64,000 nucleotides of DNA from Blastobasis lacticolella (Eukaryota; Arthropoda; Insecta; Lepidoptera; Blastobasidae). Under the pieces are notes generated by a model. The model saw only the letters and a list, made by a program, of their open reading frames with translations. It had not been told where the DNA came from and made no database searches. A program made the translations under genes and the position numbers. Of the stretch, positions 24,758 to 37,300 are shown one piece after another (the stretch's first letter is position 1; each line of letters opens with the position of its first letter). Where the stretch lies: contig LR990045.1 of assembly GCA_905147135.1 (NCBI GenBank), positions 19,568,173-19,632,172 of the forward strand, written 5' to 3'.

Positions 24758-25189
24758 GTAGTTATTAAACGTTTTGAATTGCCTTTTGTTTTCTTTCATT
24801 CATTTCATTCATGTTTTAATATAATAAAATAGTAGTATGTACTAGATTTGTGAGATGTAGGCTAGTGATGATACACTGACGATTGTCATCATGAATTATT
24901 CACAAAAGATAACGTAAGTAAGATTCCTAAGAAAATTTCCGACAAGGGTTTATACTGATGATAATGTGGAAGATCTTACTTATTTCTTAGTTTTCATACC
25001 CTTTGAGCGATAATCGCGTCTCTCTTAATCAGCATTAGTATAGTTTTCCTTGTCAGTACCGTATCAAGTAGTAGAATATTATAGACCTTCCACGAGTTCT
25101 TTTACGTAATCCGGACGTTGATCCTCTATATACAGGACGATGAAGGTGTGAAATTAAGTATATTAATTAATTGTATACTTTAGGAAGGT

Positions 25190-25490
25190 TTTTAGGACTA
25201 GGGAAGTACCTCCACCTTACAGAATACCGCAGCTAAACAATACTCTTTTAAATAGTGTTGTGTTTCTGCCGGTGAGTAAGGTTTCCAGAGCTCCATGGGG
25301 TGGGGATTTGGGGAACCGTGGCTTTGGCAGTGGAGGGGCATTTGTCTTTTTGCTGCCAGAGAAACGTGTTATAGAGGTGGGCAACGCATTGGCGGTACTC
25401 TTGGTGTTGCTAATGTCTATAGGCAGTGGTGACCACTTTCCAGCAGGTGGCCCGCTTGCCTGTTTGCCTACAGTATGACATAAAAAAAAA
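25190..25490 (+). mobile_element. SINE family C
   Basis: Matches 34420-34745, 38905-39155 and (minus) 58736-59062: GGAAGTACCTCCACCTTACA, GTGTTTCTGCCGGTGAGTAA, GGCAACGCATTGGCG, TAATGTCTATAGGCAGTGGT, GGTGGCCCGCTTGCCTGTTT, then an A-rich tail. The full copies begin with CTCGTTCGAATTGG, a B-box-like motif, suggesting a tRNA-type head. Confidence 0.8.
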
Positions 25491-26387
25491 GTCATGTTTT
25501 TTCCTAATTCTTTCATGTTTATTTGACGAAGGTGGCAAACAAGCTTACGGTCTGCCTGATGGTAAGCAGTCACCGCAGCCTATAGAAGTTTGCAATACCA
25601 GTTGCATCACCCACGTGTTGCCGTCCCCGCAAAAACCTTTTCAGCCCTTTCTGGAAGGATTCCATATTGTACTCTCCATTAAAAAGCCTCTCCAGGTACG
25701 TCATTACACAAAATACTAGCATTCCCTTGAATTTCCAAGGACTTCCAAGAATATCTTGGAGAAGAGATGAAAACATCACATAATGGCTGAAGAAAGTACA
25801 ATGATTACTATTTTCCCGCAGTAAAGGCACCTCACGGTTCGGTTGCTACTGCTTGCTATTTGCGTTATGTCCTGACAAACCTCTCTCACTTCTTCCACAT
25901 TCATCGACCGTATCACACCATCGCATTTTTTCGTTTACGTAATACTAGGGACCCACCCTAGCTTCGCACGGCTAGTAATCTTAACAAATTACACCTAATA
26001 TCTAAACCTTCCTCATAAAACATTATGTCTTTTGACGAAAACTGCATGAAAATCCGCTCAGTATGTTTTGTTATCGCGAACAAACAAACAGACAGATAGA
26101 CGCGGCGTGGGACGTCCATATATGTGAAAAGATGTATTAAACCTTGTGTAACTTTGAACATCCTGTTTGCCAACAGAAATACAGGATCTCCCAGGGGTCA
26201 ATAGTTCCTTACAGTTCTCAGTAACGGTGACTGACCGGTAAATCTCATAAGCTCAGTGAGCAGTGTATTAATATGTCTAGTGGTTGTACTTCGTATTAGT
26301 TTTCTGTAAATTAGTAACAGATTTTACTTCGAGCTAATGCGTAGATTACCTACCTATACTCGTTATATATAAGGAATATTTGGCATT

Positions 26388-26650
26388 TTGGCGTTAATGT
26401 CCCGGTAGTGAACACGCGCGAGGGCCCGGGATCCGCCTTGACCATGATCCAGGTTGAAAGATCAGGTAATTGCAGTGGAGCGACTGCCATCGGACTTCTG
26501 TGACCGTCATACACAATCAGTCCTTCGAGTGTGCAGGTTACATCATGATGTTTCCCTCACCGGAAGAGCATCAGTTAGTGTTCAACTAATGTACGTAACT
26601 CATAAAAGAGAGATTTTTACATGGCTGCACTGGAGTTCGAACCCAGTACA
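26388..26650 (-). mobile_element. SINE family B copy
   Basis: Reverse-orientation body: TTTGGCGTTAATGTCCCGGT at its 3' tail, through TTCGAGTGTGCAGGTTACAT to the head near GAGTTCGAACCCAG. Diverged. Confidence 0.75.
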
Positions 26651-27564
26651 AGTTCCTCCCATAAAATACCTCATTCCTGTAATTGCACTGGCAACCTTAT
26701 CCTTCAAACCGGAACACAATAATGGCATTGCTGCTTGGCTGTAAAAATAGATAAGGCGGTGGTACTTTGTTGAGTAGGACATCAAATATCTCTTTTAATA
26801 GGAAGTTTAATAATCATAGCAGGAAGGAAATATACAGTAACATGTCAGGCGCCCCAGATTCGGAGCACACCCACCCCACGCCGACAATGGCCGGACCGCG
26901 TCGAAATTTAAATATTGGAAGAACATGTAGGAAAAGTGAGCGACGGGATTATAAATAGATGAAGAGATTGACGGACAGGAGAGAGATGCGGTGATTGCTC
27001 CACCGAAAAGAGTTATATTCTTAAATATATGAAGATGACGATGAGTATTTGGAGTATAAAGCATTATTTGAGAATAACGTATCAAGGTAATGTGATAACG
27101 TATTATTTAGTTTTGCAAATATCGTTGTGTACGTACGGCCTCGCCTGATTGTTTACCTGCGCTGATATATTGTTTATCTGTATGACTGTATACAATGCAA
27201 ATATTGTATTGTTAATATACTAAATCGACTTTAAGGTTCTTATGTGGCATCCGACAACGTAACCGGAAATTGCAGCGTGGGAATATGCCTACAAGATTCT
27301 GAAGGCCTTGAGGAGCCGATGGATGCTCTAGCACCCCGGCTGAGATGATGAAGATTATTTATGTAATAAATTTAGTTCCAGGAAAGGCCAGATTTCAAGA
27401 TTGAGTTTGTTTTTTCATCAGAATCGCATTAAAAGTATTAGCTGTCTGCAAAGAGTACAACCTTTTGCGCTAGAGTTAATTTTTATTTACGCAGTGTTCC
27501 CGAAGGTTTACATTTAATTTCGATCTTAATCTAGCCTACCCGTATGTATTCGTCTAAACCTGCC

Positions 27565-27755
27565 GGTATCAGAAAAGTGGTCCCGCGAGGGGCCCAGGAA
27601 GCGTTGGATTGACATTGCTGACTCGAATGCAAGAGCCAACGGCCAACGACATGAATATTCTGAAGACAATGACAGGGAAAATAAAGTGAAGAAAGAATAC
27701 TAGCAAAGCGGACCTTAACAGAAGCCGGAATTGGCCGCTCAGACGATGATGAAAA
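27565..27755 (+). mobile_element. RTE-type LINE 3' end
   Basis: Reads like a decayed GKRPRGAQEALD-type C-terminus (GGTCCCGCGAGGGGCCCAGG), then GCAAAGCGGACCTTAACAGA, AGCCGGAATTGGCCGCT and GATGATGA. It is the plus-strand counterpart of 23290-23520. Confidence 0.65.
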
Positions 27756-28970
27756 AATGTCATTAAAATCCGGAGTTCACACATCTATCCTTACAAATTC
27801 TTGCATTTATATTATTAGTAAGATAATAATATGTCACTACGTATAAAGGATAAAAGATGCTGCTGCCCATTTTCAAGTAAACGGAAATTTTTCAATAGTT
27901 TGCTTCTAGCACACACTAGATAGTTACCTTTTACGACATGTCCACAATGTAAGAGGACGGCGCTATTCTACCCTGTTGGACACTCCGACGATTTTATTAA
28001 ACTTTGCATGCATATAGCGCTGAAGTCAGAAAATTTTTATGAGGTCCACATTTTCCGCTGGCTCGTATATACTGCACGCTGAGAATATTTTCACGAAGAA
28101 AACTTAGATGGACTAAAATACGTAGATAATGCATAACTGTAAAAAAGTATAATAAGTGTAGAAAACTACTGTACTAGTTTAGTTTGATTCATAAGACCAA
28201 ACTAAGAAGTATAATATCTTCGATTTATTTAGGTACTGCTTATAAGTTTATATAAGTTATTATACTAATTACAATCACCCGGCTTTTTCCGTAGCTGAAT
28301 AAAGAATAAGGTAAAAGGCTAAGCTTGAGCGCCATTTTCTTTTAACTGGCAAGTATATGGAGGCTTCTGATTGGTTCGTATGTGACTATTAAAAAAGAAA
28401 TGGAATTCAATTATGTTTGTAACAATATTTACATAAAAGGCTTAATATGCCTTAAATACTTGATTAAATACTGACTTAAATTGAATTTAACGAACTGTAG
28501 CATAAATGTAGTGAATAGCAGAAAAGTACATCTACAAAATAGAAAACAAAAGAATCATTGGTCCATTAGCAATGTAATGGAAATCAAGAACTCCAAGAAA
28601 TAAAGGGAGATGGCAGCTTCTATTAATAGAAATAGTTTTTAATTTCCAAGAACACAGCTCGAGTGAGAATCCGATTATATTCGTAGATGTAAGTTCTCTT
28701 AATCTCACGTCGTATTTAGACGGCACATTTTCGATTTCATTCAGTTTGTTGATGAAAGTTAGACCCCTGGGACGAACCCGATTTTGGTCAGAAACATTAT
28801 TGAATTCAAAGCAAAAAACTCAACTAAGGTTAAGGGTTGCTTTAAAAAGGGATTCTGAACTAAATTCCGGATAAAGTAAATCTTGTAATTGGAACATTTT
28901 AATTTATGGAACGAAAATATTGATTCTTCGTGGTCCTTTACAGACGTGATAGACATTAATAAATACAATC

Positions 28971-29089
28971 TTCGTTTATTTTCCTTTTTTGTCACCTTTC
29001 CCACTTTGTCAACTTGCTAATTTCGTCCATTTTCCTATTTCGTCAACTTACCTATTTCGTCAACTTGCCTATTTCGGCTACTGTCCTAC
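28971..29089. repeat. 17-bp minisatellite, seven units
   Basis: Consensus TTCGTCAACTTGCCTAT. Seven head-to-tail 17-base units start at 28971, 28988, 29005, 29022, 29039, 29056 and 29073; the fourth to sixth are closest to each other and the outer ones more diverged. Confidence 0.85.
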
Positions 29090-29344
29090 TTATTTAATAT
29101 ACTTAGAAAAATACTAGCTGAAAGAACTACGCACCAAAAAATAAAGACACTTCATTTAACTTGTACCACTGTAGTAAGCAAAGAAGACTACCACGACCGT
29201 TGGCCTTAAAATGGAATTCTAGCAATGTTTCGAATAAAAGAATGAATAATAGAACTTTACAATCAAGGGAAGCGACTCCATTTAATATAATTAAGCAATC
29301 ACGGAGACTCGATACGGCAAAACAAACTTCAGTGAAATCCACAG

Positions 29345-29990
29345 TTAAATGTACCCGACTGGGGAAGTACCACTTTCTGTAAGTGTTACAGAATACCGCA
29401 GCCAAACAATACTATTCCATTTTGCATGCCAATGAGGAGTTTTTTGTAGGTATAGATAGTTTGTTACAAAAAGCATCAATAGATGGTGCTCCTACAATTT
29501 TGGTAATCTTTTTATAATCTGTATGATGGTGGCAGTGATTTCATGCAACCAACTAATACTAAACTTAAAAATAAAATGTTTATTAATATAAACATAATGT
29601 TAAAGGTTGAACGAAGTGTAAAAAGAAATATTTATAGAAGTTAGCACTATGTCCATTATTATTACTACCTCTAAAATGGTTGAAAACTATTGAAAAATAC
29701 AATACAACGTACCCAGTGTTTATATCCTGTTTGCTAAGAACCTATTTCAAGCGATTATCAATTACCAAAATTGTCGGGGCGCCATCTAGTGAGTGGTTAG
29801 GAATGCTTTAGATACCTATTGGAAAACTCCTCATTGACTTGGCTATATGGGTGATACGCACTATGTATTTCATGAATATCATGTAATATCACAAAAACTG
29901 CAAAATTTTAATAGATAAATATTTTAAATAGCATTGTGTTTCTGCCGGTGAGTAATGTTTCCAGTGCTCCATACGGTGGAGATTTGGGTA
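29345..29990 (+). mobile_element. SINE family C copy split by a later insertion
   Basis: The 5' part (CCGACTGGGGAAGTACCA to AACAATACT, ending about 29411) and the 3' part (TTTTAAATAGCATTGTGTTT onward, from about 29921) join into an uninterrupted family C sequence. The 3' part then ends early, near 29990. Confidence 0.75.
29430..29836. mobile_element. MITE-like inverted-repeat element, about 407 bp
   Basis: Ends CAATGAGGAGTTTTTTGTAG and (complement of) CAATGAGGAGTTTTCCAATA, both followed by GGTAT. Further inside, ATAGATGGTGCTCCTACAAT pairs with the complement of ATTGTCGGGGCGCCATCTAG, then TTTTGGTAAT with ATTACCAAAA. It sits inside a family C SINE. Confidence 0.7.
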
Positions 29991-31305
29991 GGGATTGGAA
30001 TATCTTGTTTAAAGTCCCATGTTTCACCTAGGCTACACATAGTCGACACGCAAGCCATTTACCTGTACGTACGCTTCATTCTATACATGAGGAAACACTC
30101 AAAACACAACGTGAAAGAACCTTCAAACCAAGATACAGGCTGGTTTATACTGGCATCATAGCACAATTCTAGTGCAAATACCTATTTCCCTTGTTATAAT
30201 TACGTCCATTTCAAATATTTCCAGTATTTACTATTCAAATACAAATGTTTGCCCCGCGCGATATGTAGTTTCCGATACGGTATTTTTGTACAATTATATA
30301 AAAACGAAGCGATGTTCAGCTGCTTTACGTTTTATTTTAGAAGCTTTTCATTAACTCCACTTGTATGTCCTGGAATTTTGCAAGCCTAATTGGATCCACT
30401 TCCCGGCGTTCAATTGAGCTGAAATTTGGTACACTTGTGTAACTTGATTGATAGTGCATTAATATGGTACCATGATTATAGAATGGAAAGGTGGTCATAG
30501 ATCATATCATCGAACTAAAAAAGTAACAAGATATCCCTATTCTGTTAGGGCTCTTTTGAAATGTCTTGATGAGTACAATATCCTTTATTAGGCACCTAGT
30601 CAGGAGAACCCTGATAGAAAACGGCAGCCATCATCGTCCAGAACATCAGCAACCAAAGGGGGGTGAATGAGGTACCGGATTTATATTCCGATAGATGCTA
30701 TTGTATTCTAAAATATTGTAGTAAGTAATATAAATATAAACATTTTAAACTTTGTAAGCAAGTGGAAATTCTTGTAAGAAACCGAAGGAAAGGGAAAGTA
30801 GTTACTTGAAACTGCAAAGCTTTGAACGAATGAAATTATGGGCATTGAATTTAATAAAAAAACGGTAACATAGAAAATTGCACCCTCAGCACGCTATTCG
30901 CTCAATCTCCAGCATCATTGGTGATACGCATTTATAACATCCTAGGCTCTTGAAATTGTATAAAACAGATGATTTCGAAACTTAGCGTATGCAACTGTTT
31001 TCGTTTTTGTGTTTTCGTATGTCTTAATGCGTTGCGTACGTTCCATACGATCGCTCAGTTTGCCCTTAACTTTATTTTAAACAGTAATATCCTTTCTTTA
31101 ACAATATGAATGTCTACCTCTGTCTTAATGATAATAATTGCATGAATGAACAGACAGACATCTACAAAATATACGTACGCACAAACAATACAATATCTAT
31201 CTGAAGGTATCTGATGAAACAAAGATAATTTAAATGTTATGCTATTGCAGATTGTATTCAAAAGATGAATCGCACTAAATATTTGTGAAGTCATTTATCA
31301 CAAAA

Positions 31306-34300
31306 ATGTCCGGAGAGAAAGTCACATACAAAAGTGTTCCATTGAAAGAAATATATGAAGGTAAATAAACTTCGACTGAGACTTTTAGTATGACACAACA
31401 AAAAACATATAGAAACTACAACTTTTTGGGTTAATTTTGATTTTTTACAGGACCCCCCATCAATGAGGCACCAAAAGGCTTCGGTGTTCGTCATACCCAA
31501 GCATTTATTTTGTTTATTTGTTTAACATGTGGTTACTGGATGAGAGCTCATCTAAGTGTGTCGATTGTTGCTATGAGTCCTACTTTTGGTGATAATAATA
31601 GCTACAAAATAAACAATGTTAGTGATCAATTGAGTGATTTAGAAAATACTACGTATGTTCATAATGTTACTGTTGTTAATGGAACGGATATAGTGACATG
31701 TGGCAATAAGAGCTTCATAGACTCTAATCATACGGAAACAGATTTAGGCTGGAATGTTTATAGAGTAAGTACCATAGATTTGTCTGAAAGTGCATGGTAA
31801 TTTTGATTGTAGTATTTAACCTTCGGAGGCCGTTTTGAAGGTCATATAGCTCTTCATATTTGGTCTTGATATACTAACAAATGAAAAGAATTAAATCGAT
31901 ACACATATTTTTTAAATTAATAAAATATGCTATAAAATATATTTTTCTAACTTCTAGAACTACTAGAAGATATCCCCCCACTAAAGTAGACTTTGTAGAT
32001 TATTGGCCCCTTTCATAAAATAAAAAATCTTCGTTCATTCTAATTATACTTTCTTAAAATTACAGACATATAAATGGAAGAAATCGAGGCAGGAGATGAT
32101 ACTGTGGGCTTTCTTCGTGGGCTACACGACCATGATGATTCCTATGGGCATGATGGCGCAGCGGTATGGAGGGAAGAGACCGATAATGGTGGCTTTAGGA
32201 GCCAATGGAGTGTTGTCGCTGCTAACACCGTGGGTGCCAATATTTGTGAGTTTCTATATAGATGTATAAAGTAGAAAACACATTGCTATACTAAATCGTG
32301 ATGCCCTTCTTTCGTTTCTTCTCTATTCGTCAATATTTTTTGTTTAGGCTACCTAAACGAGGCAAGCTAGAACGCTGGTCACCTGATGGTTAGTGATCAG
32401 CGCCGCCCATGAAAATTTGCAACTCTTCATAGAATGAACAGGGCAAGAAGTTTCTTGAAAGCGTACAATGGTACCTTCTTGTGAAAATGACCTTGATTTT
32501 GTTGATATCTACAGCAATAGCAAATAGTCTTAGTATGAGGCTTATTTATTGTAGAGGCCCGATAGATTATATGCTGCGGATGAGGACTACATAATTTGCA
32601 CTGTTTAGCGTGGCAACCATTAGGCCTTGGGAACAAGGCACACATTCTTTATATCGGGAACTAGCCACAAAAAGAAAGAAAAAAAAGCCTAAGTAAAAAT
32701 TACAAGTCCTCCATGGCATTGTCAGTATCCGGGCGGAAAAGAAATTTAGTTGTAGTTAGTCGAATCATTAGATAGGTACACATAAGTAAAAGGATCCAAT
32801 CGTAGTTGTCAAAATCAGGTGATAAATTAAAATCATTTATTGTGTTTCGGCCTCCCTAAGTAGACCGATGATCTGACAAATATTGCAAGAACCAGCTGGA
32901 TGCGGAAGGCACAAGACCGGCCATTGTGGAGATCTCAGCATTTAGCGTCTTCCGGTTGATATTATGATGATGATGTGTTTCCGTCCCCAGGGTGGGTGGA
33001 AAGCAGTATGCATGGTCCGCCTCGTGCAGGGCATGACACAGGCGGCGTTCTACCCCAGCATTCACACTATTTTGGGGAAATGGGCCCCGCTCAGCGAGAG
33101 GGGAAGACTTAGCACCTACATTTATACTGGTGAGAACCCACCCTGTTTTATAACAATTCTTTGAAAAAAGGGTTATCAGTTCACCTGATGGGAAGCTATC
33201 AGCTGCTGGGAAGACCTATGCATGCGTGACTCGCCATGTAGATGACCCAATAGCTTGATACCTGACAGTTATTGTGCAGTACTAATGTTATGCGCAGGTG
33301 GCGACAAACGTTATCAATACTTCAACGCCCCACATATTATTTCTATTTACTTATATGATTTTGATTTTTGTGGCTATAGGTAATTGTCGCCCATATATTT
33401 ATGATTCACAGACAGCACACTGCACATCTAATTTCATTTAACAAACATTTAATCATAGTTGCGTTGACAATGTGAGAACCAAGTTGGTGTTCTTGCACAA
33501 GTAAGAACACGCTGTAATTACAAAATTTCGCTGGATACTTACAATTTCCTTCAAACAATAAATTAAAATCAGGTGAACCCTTTAGGCTCAGCATAATCCT
33601 TTGATTGTTAGACTGCGGTAAGTTCTTATCATCAGCTAGGAAGTAAACTTGTTTGCTTCCTTAGTTATACAAAAATGGGTACTTTTCCTATTGGTTGATA
33701 TACCCGTAGAGCCCCGAAATTGAAGTTTTCTGGTAGTTGCCTGAATTTCGTCCTATCCTGTGATTTTCCTTGAGCATTCTGGAAATTTCCATTAACTCCG
33801 TTCAAGAGTTTGTTACTTCCCTATTACTAAATCAGTTTCAACCCTAATCATATTCACGCCCGTATCCCTTAAGGGTGATACACCTCGTTGCCTTTTGAAC
33901 TCTTATTCGTTCCTCTAAATATTATTATAATATATACGAAAAATGCTCAGATAGTAAACTTATTTAATACTTACATAGGTACATGATGAAAATAACATGT
34001 TCTTCGGAAGTCTGGAAAGAACCAAATACAACCGCGCACTGTTTTTACCCAAGACTTCAGTTAAAGTTGGAAAGCTACATATCATCCTCACTTCGGGGAT
34101 GTTTTCTTAAATCCGCTTCACAAGTTTAAAGTTACTTAACAAAGTGGAACATGGGAATTCGTCCCAGATACGAGTACAGGGTGTTTCGTGTTTTGGTTTT
34201 ACTTTTTACTGGCTTTCACTACACATATTATCGGGTTTGTTACCACGGTTAGTATTGTTTTTACCTCGATATTTCGACGTAGTTTTACTGGCTTCTGCAT

Positions 34301-37300
34301 TCGACTTCGTCCGCGCGGAGTTTGGATTAATGAAGCGTTTAGCATAGAATAGCGTGTTTTTTTCTAGCTATATCTGTGCCAAATAGGTACCGTGTTCATG
34401 ACGATACTGTTTTAAGAGAGGTAGGGCATAGCGGGGTATCTCGTTCGAATTGGAGCCGCCCGACTGGGGAAGTACCTCTACCTTACAGAATATCGCAGCT
34501 AAATAATACTCTTTTAAATAGTATTGTGTTTCTGCCGGTGAGTAAGGTTTCCAGTGCTCCATGGGGAACCGTGGCTTTGGGCAGTGGAGTGGCATTTGCC
34601 TTTTGCTGCCAGAGCAACGTGTTATAGAGGTAGGCAACGCATTAGCGATACTCTTAGTGTTGCTAATGTCTATAGGCAGTGGTGACCACTTTCCATCAGG
34701 TGGCCCGCTTGCCTGTTTGCCTACCGTAAGATATAAAAAATTAAAAAAATGACGAAAAAAAAACTAAAAGAACGACTCATGGCCGAGTCGGGCTCGCATG
34801 TTTTTTTTATCACTATGGTGGTAAACAAGCTTACGGCCTGCCTGATGGTCAGCAGTCATCGCAGCAGTTCTCATAAAAACGATAATATGAACACGTTTTG
34901 ATATCTGTTAATTCGGAGCGGTATCGATTTGCTCACAGTGTGAAAAAGGTGCTTTAGAAAGCAAATTACGAAATTTCACATTAACGAATTTGTAGTCGAA
35001 AGATCCTATATCCTGCGAGTTTGCAAATGGAGGGGAATAAAAAGTAGCCTAAATCCATACTCAGGTACAATACCGTCTCCATACTGAATTTCATCAAAAT
35101 CGGTGCAGTGCTTTAGCCGTGAAAGCGTAACAGACAGACAGAGTTACTTTGGCATTTTTACATTTATAATATTAGTAGAGATAAATCGTAATATTTGCAA
35201 ATTCAAGAACGGTAGCTTTGTAGTTCCACCCTGTACCAGAAGAAGCCTTCACGGTCTGTTAGGTGTCACGAATTTGTGTCAAACTGAGAGATAAGTCTCA
35301 CGCAGCAACTTGCCATGGCAGTTTCTGAAGGCTGCTTTTCCACCAGATATGTGATTAGCTGCATTAAGAACCGTAGATCAAGATTAGTTTTTTTTTATAC
35401 TACTAAGGCGGCAAACAAGCTTACGGCCAACCTAATAAACAGTCACTGCAGCCTATAGACGTTTGCAAAACCAGGGGCATCACCCACGCGTTGTCATCCC
35501 AATTTAAATTTTACCAATTACTTTTTGAGTTACATACATTAGCAGAATACTTGATGCTCTGAGGAACACTTGATGATCGAGAGAGATAAAGTTGTACATT
35601 CAGGCGACTGCATGTGTAATGATGATCCAATCTGGTCAGGGTCCTCTATTAACAGGGTCTCGGATGTCAAACGGCAGTACCGTAAATACCTGAGCTAACA
35701 AATTCTGGATCATGGTCAAGGCGGACTCGCGCCCGAGAGTAACACCGGGATATTGACGCCAGGATGATTAGATATTATATTTATTTTAACAATATACATA
35801 TTAAGACAATTAAATACAATTTTCTCAGTGAATGTAGCTGATGCATACCCTTTACAGGTATGTACAATATTCTTAACTTATAAAATGTAAAATAAACATT
35901 TTAATACTACCAATTTCATTTGGTAGTATTAAAATGCGTTCATAGTTTGATTTCTACTGTGTTTTAAGGTATTTTGTAAGACTAACAATTATGTTATGAA
36001 TAATAGGTAAATATGATAACTATTAATTATTTTATTCCTAAATGTTCAGTTTGGGATGAGAAAAGATAATACCTAAATTATGCAGTTTTATGTTTTGATA
36101 TTGTTTGCATCTAAAATAACCTTTTTCGTGGTTTGTTTACATTTTGTCTCACGGCACAGTAAATTCAGTATAGCTAGAATCTATCCCTACAATTACTATT
36201 ACTATCAGCCCAGCCGCACATCAGTTCATACAAAAACAGCCACTAAAACCAAATCTAAAAGCTCTTAGGAACATCGTGAACTTAAGACCTAACTAATTAA
36301 GTCTCCGAAGTGAATATCCGAAGGGGTTTTGTCCCCGCTGCACCGAGGTGGGATCGTTGTTTACATTGGCTGGTTCCCGATTAATCTCAAACAACTCACC
36401 AACTATTTACAACTTGATCTGCAGCAGTTTGCTTATGGGAGTGGAATTGCATTCTGGTTGATTTTAATGGCGGTAACTGTTAACAATCAAGAACAAGTAG
36501 CTTAGGGAATAAAACTTAGACCTATATAGAGCTTGTGGTACCCTACTCGAATAGCATAATTGATCTGACGTGGATTGTAAGAAATGCTATCAATTGATAG
36601 CTATCGGAACCATTGGTACAGCGTGCGTCCGGAGCGGGATTCGAACCCGCATGCAACGGTTACTATCACTCCTTTCAAGGAGTGCAACTGCAACTGTTAC
36701 TCAATAAATTATCTGTACAACAATAAATGTCTTTTTCCAGGATCGCAATTTGGCACAGTGCTGGCATTTCAACTGGCCGGCCTCTTCGCTGGCAGCCCAT
36801 CTCTTGGTTGGCCGGCTAGCTTTTGGCTAGCAGGCGTGGTCAGCTTGGCTTGCTTCTGTCTGCTGGCCTGGTTGGGGGCATCCACTCCTCATGATCACCC
36901 GTCCATAAGTGTCGAGGAGTTTGCCTTCATCACAGGCGATGGAAGCGTTGACGTTGTTCCAAAGGTAACGCTGTGTCTGCGTTATAAACGTAAATTATCC
37001 ATTACCAATCATGAATAAATAATAATTATACGTAGTGTATCCCCGCCGGTAGAGAAATGCAGTGGCTGATCACCCCAAAGTCACATGTCTAACAAACAAG
37101 TCTTCAAAGGCAAAACAAAGTCGCTTTTCTCTGTCTGTATCTATGTACGCTTAGATCTTTTAAACTATGCAACAGATTGTAATGCGGTTTTCAGCAATAG
37201 ATAGAGTGATTCAAGAGGAAGGTTTATAAGCAAGAAAAAAAGGGTAGGTAGTGGTAAAGTAGGTGTTCACGAACGAAGTCGCGCCAGATCCACTAGTTAA

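Larger units (their letters stand above)
24285..31305. other. Intergenic region between genes A and B
   Basis: 7 kb holding the gene A 3' UTR, SINE C (25190-25490) with a related fragment (about 25525-25640), SINE B (26388-26650, minus), a LINE tail (27565-27755), a family A fragment (27850-27988), a 17-bp minisatellite (28971-29089), and a SINE C copy split by a MITE (29345-29990). No conserved gene was found. Sequence from 30000 to 31305 is AT-rich and should include the gene B promoter. Confidence 0.6.
33130..36740 (+). other. Gene B intron 4
   Basis: Full SINE C (34420-34745), related K fragments (about 34810-34880 and 35395-35500), family D 3' part (34975-35180), SINE B (35520-35770) and a minus-strand SINE B head fragment (about 36612-36690) near exon 5. 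33130-34400 and 35780-36590 are unrecognised AT-rich sequence. Confidence 0.65.

Noticed and set aside
36612..36690. Isolated tRNA-like sequence
   Set aside because: Has GATTCGAACCCGC, but the neighbouring bases (CATTGGTACAGCG) match the SINE B body, so it is a SINE head fragment.
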